Assembly (NCBI GenBank): GCA_002483105.1
Contig: DLHG01000013.1
Coordinates: 868,001 to 932,000 of the forward strand
DNA from: Bacteroidetes bacterium UBA7674
GTDB lineage: Bacteria > Bacteroidota > Bacteroidia > Chitinophagales > Chitinophagaceae
Reading direction: 5' to 3'
Length of the DNA stretch: 64,000 nt
Below the pieces are notes generated by a model. It worked only from the letters and a program-made list of their open reading frames with translations, was not told where the DNA came from and ran no database searches. Of the stretch, positions 57,313 to 64,000 are shown one piece after another. Both the position numbers and the translations under genes were made by a program. Position 1 is the first letter of the stretch; every line of letters begins with the position of its first letter.

Positions 57313-58623
57313 ATGTTATTTGATATTCTACTTACTTTATTTTTAGTTTTTCTAAACGGTTTTTTTGTTGCGGCTGAATTTGCCATTGTAAAGGTTCGTT
57401 CCTCGCAGATTGATATCCGCACCAATGTCAATAAGACCGTATCGGCTGCGGCAAAAAATGTTGTCAATCACCTGGACTCCTACCTGGCTGCTACTCAGCT
57501 GGGGATCACACTTGCCAGTCTCGGACTTGGTTGGGTTGGTGAGGGCGTAACAACCAAACTGCTGATTAATGCCTTTCACGGAATGGGGCTGCAGATGTCA
57601 GAAGAAACAGCACATAGCTGGGCTGTCCCATTTGCATTCGCTACCATTACTGTATTGCATATTGTGTTTGGCGAACTTGCACCTAAGTCTATTGCTATTC
57701 GCTTCCCCGCACCCGTCACTTTTGGGATAGCGCTACCGCTGAGGATATTCTATTTTATTTTCCGTCCGTTCATTTGGGCGTTAAACGGCTTTGCCAATTT
57801 GCTCTTAAGAATAATAGGCATTAAAGGCATACACGGTAACGAGATACACTCTGAGGAAGAGCTGAAAATGATCATTACAGAAAGTGAGGAGGGTGGCGCC
57901 ATAGAGCAGACCGAACGGGAAATGATACAGAACGTCTTCGACTTTGATGACAGGCGTGTATGGGACATCCTTAACCAACGGAAGAATATATCAGCTATAT
58001 CTTCAGACATGAGCGTTCCTGATATGATCGCTTATGCAATACAGGAAGGCTATTCACGTTATCCTGTATATGAAGGGGATATAGACAACATCAAGGGTAT
58101 CGTTTACGCCAAAGACCTGATGCGGTTAATGGCAGGCGGCAACACCGACCAGACAATAACACCATTGGTGAGGACCGCTTACTTCATACCCGAGAGCAAG
58201 AAGATCAAAGACGTACTTCGTGACCTGCAGCGTCGTCACTTACAAATGGCCATTGTGACCAATGAGGTAGGAGAGGTAGCCGGCATCGTAACAATGGAAG
58301 ACATATTGGAAGAACTGGTCGGCGAAATACAGGATGAGTACGACAATGAGAAGCCTTATGTAGAAAAGACCAGTGAGCATACTTTTTGGGTAAACGCGCA
58401 CTATAAGGTCTCCGACATCAACAAATACATTCCGTACCGCTTTGAAGAAAGCGAGCACTATGATACGCTTTCAGGCCTCATCACTTACAAGTTCCAGGAA
58501 GAGCTCAAAGAGGGTAGTGTGATACACTTATTACAGTACGATATCACTATCCTGAAGATGTACAGGAACTCTCCTGAAACTGTCGAGCTAAGGATAGTAG
58601 AGGAAGAAGAAGACGAATCTTAG
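57313..58623 (+). CDS. CNNM/CorC-family membrane protein (second copy)
   Basis: 436 residues from ATG 57313 (the ATG at 57277 lies before a good start and inside the leader). The DUF21 domain with four hydrophobic segments (about 1-190; NGFFVAAEFAIVKVR, HIVFGELAPKSIAIR), a CBS pair (about 205-335; EVAGIVTMEDILEELVGEI) and the CorC/HlyC C-terminal domain follow. It is more typical of the classic hemolysin-like branch than the paralogue at 6240. It is thought to handle magnesium or cobalt. A -7-like TATCTTTG lies at 57234-57241. A lipoprotein gene follows on the same strand. Confidence 0.9.
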   Translation: MLFDILLTLFLVFLNGFFVAAEFAIVKVRSSQIDIRTNVNKTVSAAAKNVVNHLDSYLAATQLGITLASLGLGWVGEGVTTKLLINAFHGMGLQMSEETAHSWAVPFAFATITVLHIVFGELAPKSIAIRFPAPVTFGIALPLRIFYFIFRPFIWALNGFANLLLRIIGIKGIHGNEIHSEEELKMIITESEEGGAIEQTEREMIQNVFDFDDRRVWDILNQRKNISAISSDMSVPDMIAYAIQEGYSRYPVYEGDIDNIKGIVYAKDLMRLMAGGNTDQTITPLVRTAYFIPESKKIKDVLRDLQRRHLQMAIVTNEVGEVAGIVTMEDILEELVGEIQDEYDNEKPYVEKTSEHTFWVNAHYKVSDINKYIPYRFEESEHYDTLSGLITYKFQEELKEGSVIHLLQYDITILKMYRNSPETVELRIVEEEEDES

Positions 58624-58661
58624 GGGTTTATTCTGATTTTTAGTGTATTTTCACTTTCACC

Positions 58662-59300
58662 ATGCGTCGTCCGCTCATCATTATTTTACTCACCTTGCTG
58701 TGTCTTTCATGTTTGAAAGACAATAAAATTAATAAGGCAGAACGTTCCCTGGTCTGGCCATTGAAGATCGGCAATTATTGGAAATATAACGGCGTCGTAG
58801 GTTCTGTTGGCGGTGGCAGCAGAGATACTACTGCACTGATACTTGAAATAGATAGTGTCACCTATTTTGAAGGTCATGAATACTACGCTGCAAAGGGCTT
58901 TTACGACCAATGGTACAGAAGCGCAAAAGGAGAAACCTGGCAGGCCAATGCTGCAGGTGACGACATAGGCTTGATTGCCAAGAATGTGAACGACCAGCGC
59001 CTCGTGATCTACAGCAGGGCAGGCACTTACAACTACTTTACAAATGGTGCCACTTTCAATGGTACACTTACGCGTATCGCCAGTTCACAAGTCGTAGCCA
59101 TCAACAATTACAATTGCACCAGTACTGAAGAGATATATGTCAGTGAAGGGGGAGATACCGTTCAGAAAAAGATTGTCTATTATTCTACAGACAAAGGCCC
59201 TATATCCTACAAATACTTTGGTAATGCCGAAGCGCCCGGAAGTAGCAATATCTACCAGGTATTGCAATACACTATCGACAGCTTATATGTTCAGGACTAA
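58662..59300 (+). CDS. Lipoprotein of unknown function
   Basis: 212 residues. The lipobox is CLSC (Cys17) after MRRPLIIILLTLLC. The mature part is beta-rich with WPLKIGNYWKYNGVVG near residue 33, a pattern seen in small Bacteroidota lipoproteins and lipocalin-like proteins. It has a single extra cysteine (NCTS). The function is unknown. It follows the CorC-type gene by 38 bases and converges with the E1 fusion gene after three bases. Confidence 0.72.
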   Translation: MRRPLIIILLTLLCLSCLKDNKINKAERSLVWPLKIGNYWKYNGVVGSVGGGSRDTTALILEIDSVTYFEGHEYYAAKGFYDQWYRSAKGETWQANAAGDDIGLIAKNVNDQRLVIYSRAGTYNYFTNGATFNGTLTRIASSQVVAINNYNCTSTEEIYVSEGGDTVQKKIVYYSTDKGPISYKYFGNAEAPGSSNIYQVLQYTIDSLYVQD

Positions 59301-59303
59301 TTC

Positions 59304-61358
59304 CTAGTAATTCAATAACCACTCAATTTTCGCGGCTACCTTATCTGCATTAGGCAGCATTTCAGCTTCCAGTATCATGTTCATCGGCACAGCCGGTAGA
59401 TCCAACGCGCCTATAGTTTGTACAGGAGCATCAAGGTACGTAAAACAGTTTTGAGCGATCCTTCCGGCCAAAGCTTCGCAGAATGAATTGCGCAGTTGCT
59501 CTTCAGTCAGTACGATTACTTTACCGTGTTTCCTAACTGTATTGTATATCAACTCTTCATCCAGCGGATAAATAGTGCGGATATCAATCACTTCCACAGC
59601 ACCCGGGAATTGTTTCGCCGCGTTCTTCGCCCAATAAACACCCATACCATAGGTAATGATACAAAGTGACGCGCCGTCTTCCATGGCTTCGTCACTTGCT
59701 GCAAGCGCAACAGCACCTTTGCCCAACGGTAATACATAGTCACGATCCGGCTCTACCATCATCGCTTCCTGTGTGCCGGGAACTTTGCTCCAATACAATC
59801 CCTTGTGCTCCAGCATAATAACCGGGTTAGGGTCTAGGAAGGCTGCTTTCATCAGGCCTTTAATATCTGCGGCGTTACTTGGGTAAACGATCTTAATTCC
59901 TTTTACCGTAGCGAGCGTACTTTCTATACTACCACTATGGTACGGACCACCACCACCATAAGCACCTATCGGTACACGTAGTACCATCGACACAGGAAAC
60001 TTACCGCAACTCAGGTAGCAGGATTTACTTATTTCTGTTACTAATTGGTTCAGGCCGGGATAGATATAATCAGCAAACTGAACTTCCACTATTGGTTTCA
60101 AACCCACAGCACTCATACCGGCCGTTGAGCCAATGATGTATGCTTCCTGTATGGCCATGTTGAATACACGGTTGTCGCCAAACTTGTCGGCGAGGGTTGC
60201 TGCTTCACGGAACACACCGCCCAGGCGTTTACCCACATCCTGTCCGTAGAACAAAGCTTCAGGATAGTCCTGCAATATTTCTTCCACTGCGTGCAGTGCG
60301 GCATCTACCATCACTACTTTTTCCTTACCCTGCGGAAAACGTTGTCCTTTTTCTTCAGTTGCCTTTGTAGGCATAAACACGAAATCGGAAACGGTTGCCG
60401 GATCTGGTTCAGCAGCGGCAACTGCAAAAGCAAACTCAGACTCTATATACTTTCTTTCTTCTTCTTCTATTTTGTCGAGCATGGTCTCGCTCACGCCCTT
60501 CATCTGTAAGAGTGCTTTGCACAGCTTTGGTGCCGGGTCGTCCTGGCCATGCTTTTCCAGGTCTTCAGCCGTTCGGTACCACTCTTTACGTACACCGGAT
60601 GTATGGTGGCCCAGCAGCGGGACTTTGGCATGTACCAAAATGGGTTTGCGCTCACGGCGTACCCAATCAATGGTATAATCCATCGTTTTGTAAGAATCAA
60701 CAAAGTCGCTGCCGTTCAGGCGAACACGCTCCAGTCCTTTGAAACCCGCAGCAAATTCGTATGCATCCATCGTCCTTGCCTCATCGCTGCTCACCGAGAT
60801 CCCCCAATCATTATCCTGAACCAGGTAAATGATCGGCAACTGGTGCAATACCGCAAACTGGAACGCCTCGCTCACTTCACCTTCGGTCACACTGCCATCT
60901 CCCAGTGAGCAGATGACTACTGGTGGGGTGGGGTGATCTTTCAGGTTTTCCTTCTCTATATATTGTATGCCCTGCGCAACGCCGGTAGTAGGTATTACCT
61001 GCATACCTGTGGCACTGCTCTGGTGAATGATCTGCGGAAAATTATCCCTGCGGATATTGGGGTGGTTGTAATAGGCTCTGCCTCCGGTGAACGGGTCATC
61101 GCCTTTGGCCAGTAACTGTAGCATCAGCTCATAAGGACGGTAACCCATACCCAGCATCATGCTCTCGTCGCGGTAGTAGGGGCTTACCCAGTCGCATGGC
61201 TTTAGCAGGAAACCTGTAGCCAGCTGAATAGCCTCGTGGCCACGGGAGGTACTGTGTACATATTTACAAATTGGCCTGTTAGCCTCATAGATATCCGCCA
61301 TGGCTTTGGCAGTCATCATTAGCCTGTAGGCCTTTAGCATTAAGTCTTTAGAGAGCAT
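59304..61358 (-). CDS. Fused E1 alpha-beta dehydrogenase (2-oxoacid)
   Basis: 684 residues. The N-terminal half is an E1 alpha domain with the thiamine diphosphate motif LGDGSVTEGEVSEAFQFAV (about residues 152-170) ending in the NDWGISV loop. The C-terminal half (about 345-684) is the E1 beta transketolase-type domain: VGKRLGGVFREAATL, IVEVQFADYIYPGLNQL, VIDIRTIYPLDEE. This single-chain form is usually called 2-oxoisovalerate or dehydrogenase E1. It probably decarboxylates branched-chain 2-oxo acids with E2/E3 encoded elsewhere. A -7 box TACATTTG on the minus strand at 61387-61394 lies 28 bases before the start. Confidence 0.92.
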   Translation of the reverse strand: MLSKDLMLKAYRLMMTAKAMADIYEANRPICKYVHSTSRGHEAIQLATGFLLKPCDWVSPYYRDESMMLGMGYRPYELMLQLLAKGDDPFTGGRAYYNHPNIRRDNFPQIIHQSSATGMQVIPTTGVAQGIQYIEKENLKDHPTPPVVICSLGDGSVTEGEVSEAFQFAVLHQLPIIYLVQDNDWGISVSSDEARTMDAYEFAAGFKGLERVRLNGSDFVDSYKTMDYTIDWVRRERKPILVHAKVPLLGHHTSGVRKEWYRTAEDLEKHGQDDPAPKLCKALLQMKGVSETMLDKIEEEERKYIESEFAFAVAAAEPDPATVSDFVFMPTKATEEKGQRFPQGKEKVVMVDAALHAVEEILQDYPEALFYGQDVGKRLGGVFREAATLADKFGDNRVFNMAIQEAYIIGSTAGMSAVGLKPIVEVQFADYIYPGLNQLVTEISKSCYLSCGKFPVSMVLRVPIGAYGGGGPYHSGSIESTLATVKGIKIVYPSNAADIKGLMKAAFLDPNPVIMLEHKGLYWSKVPGTQEAMMVEPDRDYVLPLGKGAVALAASDEAMEDGASLCIITYGMGVYWAKNAAKQFPGAVEVIDIRTIYPLDEELIYNTVRKHGKVIVLTEEQLRNSFCEALAGRIAQNCFTYLDAPVQTIGALDLPAVPMNMILEAEMLPNADKVAAKIEWLLNY

Positions 61359-61386
61359 AGCTAGAATTTTCCCCCGGAATAGCCCG

Positions 61387-61394
61387 CAAATGTA
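61387..61394 (-). promoter_or_regulatory. -7 promoter box of the E1 fusion gene
   Basis: TACATTTG on the minus strand matches TAnnTTTG, 28 bases before the ATG at 61358. No clear -33 TTG. Confidence 0.4.
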
Positions 61395-61598
61395 AGGTCT
61401 TAAAGCGGAAAATGCACAGACATTTATTGGTTTGTAATGGGATACGCTTTAAGCAATAAGGGTAGGTGTGGATGTAGAGAATTTTAAATTACAGAATTAA
61501 CGCAACTATCGCCCATCTTTCCCCCACAGGGCTTTTTTCCCCACATATATTTCCTTTAGAAACAATTACCGTTATTTTTGTTTTGCTAAACAGCTATT

Positions 61599-64000
61599 AT
61601 GCCATCATTTGATTTTAAAAAGAACCTTCTGCCGCACATCCTTATCGTTGCGGGGCTTTTCATCCTTTCTATCTTGTTCTGTTATCCGGCTACCGAGGGG
61701 AAGATACTCTTCCAGGGGGATAACGCTGCCTGGCAAGCGATGTCGCATGAGGCAATGACCTATGCTGAAGAGCATCCTGATGAGCCCGTATACTGGAGCA
61801 ATAGTATGTTTGGTGGTATGCCTACCTACACCTATTACTCATCGGAGAGCGACAACCTCATGTGGAAGATACAGAATGGTATCGCCGACCTGATGCCAAA
61901 ACCATCGTATATGTTCTTCATTGCGATGCTCTGTTTTTATATATTGATGAACGTATTGGGCGTTAATCGCTGGCTGGGGCTGATAGGGGCCGTTGCATAT
62001 GCTTTTGCCAGTTATAATCCGCAGATCATAGCCGCAGGTCACGAAACCAAGATGTTTTCCGTTGCATATATGCCCGGCATTATAGCGGGGCTGTTCCTTT
62101 TATACCGCGGAAGGTATTTAGCAGGTGCTGCATTAACAGGTATCACCCTGGCGCTGTTCCTGACCAATGCCCACTACCAGATGGCCTTCTACCTCATGAT
62201 CGCGATATTCTTTATGGCCATTACATTATTCGTTATCGCACTGCGTGAAGGCAATTTGAAACAGTTCTTTGTAGCTTCAGGGATAGCCTTAGCTGTAGCC
62301 GTCGTAGCAATAGCAACCAATGCACAGACCCTGCTCAGTACCATGGATTATGCGAAGCAGACAATGAGGGGCGGACAGAGTGAACTCACCACGGGACGTG
62401 ATAAAACCAAAAAAAGCGGTGGCCTGGACAAAAACTACGCATTTGAATGGAGTGTGGGTAAAATGGAGACTTTTTGCATTTTGATACCGGAGCTCTATAG
62501 TGGTGCTTCTGAACCAATAGGGCCGGAGTCAAAAACATACGAAAAAGCAATTGAAGTAGGCTTCCCCGACCAAGCGGCACAACAAGTATCAAGTGGCTTT
62601 TCAAGGTATTGGGGCGACCAGCGTTTCATTTCAGGGCCCATCTATTTCGGAGCCGTTATCTGCTTCCTGTTCCTGTTGAGCCTGTTCGTTATTAAAAGTC
62701 CGCATAAATGGTGGATGGCCGGTGTTTCGCTTCTGGCAATAATGATGGCATGGGGTAAGAACCTGCCCGGCTTCAATTATTTCTTGTTCGATACATTGCC
62801 CGCACTGAATAAATTCCGTACGCCCAGTATCATTATGACCATACCGCAATTACTGTTTCCTATAATGGCCGTATGGGCGCTGAATGACATTATTAGGGAA
62901 AAGATCGATAGCAAAGAACTCTGGAAGAGCGTAAAGATATCAGGCGGTATTACTGTAGCGCTTTGCCTGTTGTTAAGCCTTGGCGGAAGTATTTTCTTTG
63001 ATTATAAAGCTCAATATGTGATGACTGCTGATGGCAAGACGAGGGATGATATGTTTAAAGAACAACTCATGTCTGCCGTAAAAGATCAGGGTAAGGTAAA
63101 TGAAATATATAGTGCTGTAAGAGAAGACAGGGCGTCTTTCGCGCAAAAAAGCGGTTTAAAAAGTGCGGCATTCATATTGGTAGCTGTCGGCTTACTTTGG
63201 GCATACTCCAGGAAAAAACTGAAGGCCTCACAGCTAATAATTGGTATAGGAATACTGGTGGCTGCAGACCTTATTCCCCAGGCAACTAAATACCTGAACG
63301 AGGAGAACTACATAGAAGAAGATATGTACGAAGCGCAGTTTGCACCAAGTCAGGCAGACCAGGAAATACTGAAAGACCCCGATCCGTATTACCGTGTGTT
63401 TGATCTCTCCCGGGATCCGTACAACGATGCTATGCCGGCATATCACCACAAGCTCATAGGTGGCTATAGCCCGGCAAAAATGGAGATATACCAGGACTTA
63501 ATAGACAACCAGATGAACCGTAATCCTAAGTTGAACGGCCAGGTACTGAACATGCTGAATACAAAATACATTATCTTCTCACCCGGAGAAGGACAGCCTC
63601 CGGTATCTCAGCGTAATCCGGGTGCGCTGGGCAATGCATGGTTCGTGAATGATATAAAGTGGGTAAAGACAGCTGATGAAGAAATGGCCGGACTGAATGC
63701 ACCGAACATCGGGGATACAGCTGTGCCTGCAGGCTCTTTTAATGCAGCTACAACAGCTATTGTCAGGGATAATTTCAAAAAGGATATAGGTGAATTTACT
63801 CCTGGTAAAGACAGCGCTGCTTACGTAAAGCTGGCGAAGTATGGCCTCAATAATATCTCTTACAAGTCGAAGAATAGCCGGGAAGGATTTGCAGTGTTCT
63901 CTGATATATACTATCCTAAAGAGTGGAAAGCATTTATAGATGGTAAAGAAACACCTATTGTGCGTACCAACTATGTGCTGCGCGGAGTCAAGATACCTGC
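61599..64000 (+). CDS. YfhO-family membrane protein (partial, cut by right edge)
   Basis: 800 codons run from ATG 61599 to the edge with no stop. The N-terminal half has many hydrophobic segments (LLPHILIVAGLFILSILFC, MFFIAMLCFYILMNVLG, LGLIGAVAYAFASYNPQI and more), preceded in the periplasm by QGDNAAWQ and followed by SNSMFGGMPTYTYYS, the hallmark of the Bacteroidota YfhO group. The C-terminal part includes YYRVFDLS, HHKLIGGYSPAKMEIYQDLID and, at the edge, WKAFIDGKETPIVRTNYVLRGV, also family traits. YfhO of Bacillus adds sugars to lipoteichoic acid; in Gram-negatives the role is unknown, probably transfer of a sugar at the membrane. A -7-like TATTTTTG lies at 61573-61580. Confidence 0.9.
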   Translation, partial: MPSFDFKKNLLPHILIVAGLFILSILFCYPATEGKILFQGDNAAWQAMSHEAMTYAEEHPDEPVYWSNSMFGGMPTYTYYSSESDNLMWKIQNGIADLMPKPSYMFFIAMLCFYILMNVLGVNRWLGLIGAVAYAFASYNPQIIAAGHETKMFSVAYMPGIIAGLFLLYRGRYLAGAALTGITLALFLTNAHYQMAFYLMIAIFFMAITLFVIALREGNLKQFFVASGIALAVAVVAIATNAQTLLSTMDYAKQTMRGGQSELTTGRDKTKKSGGLDKNYAFEWSVGKMETFCILIPELYSGASEPIGPESKTYEKAIEVGFPDQAAQQVSSGFSRYWGDQRFISGPIYFGAVICFLFLLSLFVIKSPHKWWMAGVSLLAIMMAWGKNLPGFNYFLFDTLPALNKFRTPSIIMTIPQLLFPIMAVWALNDIIREKIDSKELWKSVKISGGITVALCLLLSLGGSIFFDYKAQYVMTADGKTRDDMFKEQLMSAVKDQGKVNEIYSAVREDRASFAQKSGLKSAAFILVAVGLLWAYSRKKLKASQLIIGIGILVAADLIPQATKYLNEENYIEEDMYEAQFAPSQADQEILKDPDPYYRVFDLSRDPYNDAMPAYHHKLIGGYSPAKMEIYQDLIDNQMNRNPKLNGQVLNMLNTKYIIFSPGEGQPPVSQRNPGALGNAWFVNDIKWVKTADEEMAGLNAPNIGDTAVPAGSFNAATTAIVRDNFKKDIGEFTPGKDSAAYVKLAKYGLNNISYKSKNSREGFAVFSDIYYPKEWKAFIDGKETPIVRTNYVLRGVKIP

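Noticed and set aside
1..64000. CRISPR array, tRNA or rRNA genes, IS elements, prophage or defence genes
   Set aside because: I looked through all gaps longer than about 75 bases and the gene families present; no repeat-spacer array, cloverleaf sequence, transposase, integrase or defence protein was recognisable by eye. A dedicated RNA search could still find small RNAs.

Overview
The window looks like a stretch of core chromosome from a Bacteroidota bacterium, most likely of the Chitinophagales/Chitinophagaceae type. The reasons are a secreted beta-propeller protein with a type IX secretion (T9SS) C-terminal sorting domain, many SPII lipoproteins, Bacteroidota-type -7 promoter boxes (TAnnTTTG), families such as DUF4476, DUF1573 and NamZ/DUF1343, and a three-domain MMPL/acyltransferase/methyltransferase fusion typical of this phylum. 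I see no phage, insertion sequence, CRISPR array, restriction or defence cassette, rRNA or tRNA.

Layout. 1-4.2 kb: an AT-rich gene cut by the left edge, 760 bp of repeat-rich intergenic DNA, a T9SS propeller protein, an NlpC/P60 lipoprotein and an EGF-like protein, with palindromic repeats between them. 4.2-8.7 kb (minus): hldD, a His-rich membrane protein, 3-hydroxyanthranilate dioxygenase, a CNNM/CorC-type membrane protein, guanylate kinase and a bacilliredoxin. 8.8-11.6 kb (plus): a DUF885 lipoprotein and an arginase-family enzyme. 11.8-16.6 kb (minus): a TetR-TolC-HlyD-MFS tripartite efflux operon with twin operators. 16.8-21.4 kb (minus): a small secreted protein, recG, exbD, exbB and an FKBP isomerase. 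21.5-27 kb (plus): NamZ, the trifunctional fusion and a small periplasmic protein. 27.1-31.1 kb (minus): tryptophan 2,3-dioxygenase with an ABC exporter, and a methyltransferase. 31.1-35.7 kb (plus): a DMP19-like protein, three lipoproteins, a Y-family polymerase and a radical SAM protein.

35.8-38.8 kb (minus): pyruvate dehydrogenase E1 beta, a lipoprotein, a DUF4476 protein and a biotin carrier. 38.9-41.5 kb (plus): an M1 peptidase. 41.5-45.5 kb (minus): coaE, yajC, DUF1573, nusB, a zinc peptidase and a SpoU methyltransferase. 45.5-52.3 kb (mostly plus): clpS, a DUF389 protein, DPP IV, a YihY protein, a redoxin and miaE. 52.3-64 kb: a Tat-exported class V aminotransferase, an antiporter/M28 peptidase/VOC operon, a second CNNM/CorC-type protein, a lipoprotein, a fused E1 alpha-beta dehydrogenase and the start of a YfhO-type membrane protein cut by the right edge.

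Functional themes are envelope maintenance (HldD, NamZ, the fusion, YfhO, YajC, ExbBD), peptide degradation (M1, S9, M28, DUF885, NlpC), two kynurenine-pathway oxygenases, central metabolism (E1 components, CoaE, Gmk) and multidrug efflux. I found no clearly new multi-gene system. The most interesting signals are regulatory or structural: a recurrent -7 box placed 4-10 nt before ATG (predicted leaderless mRNAs), a perfect palindrome that puts -7 boxes on both strands between divergent genes, a REP-like palindromic repeat family, a recG gene whose conserved N-terminus lies upstream of any ATG/GTG/TTG, and a lipoprotein with two copies of an NPAHGQPGHDC motif.
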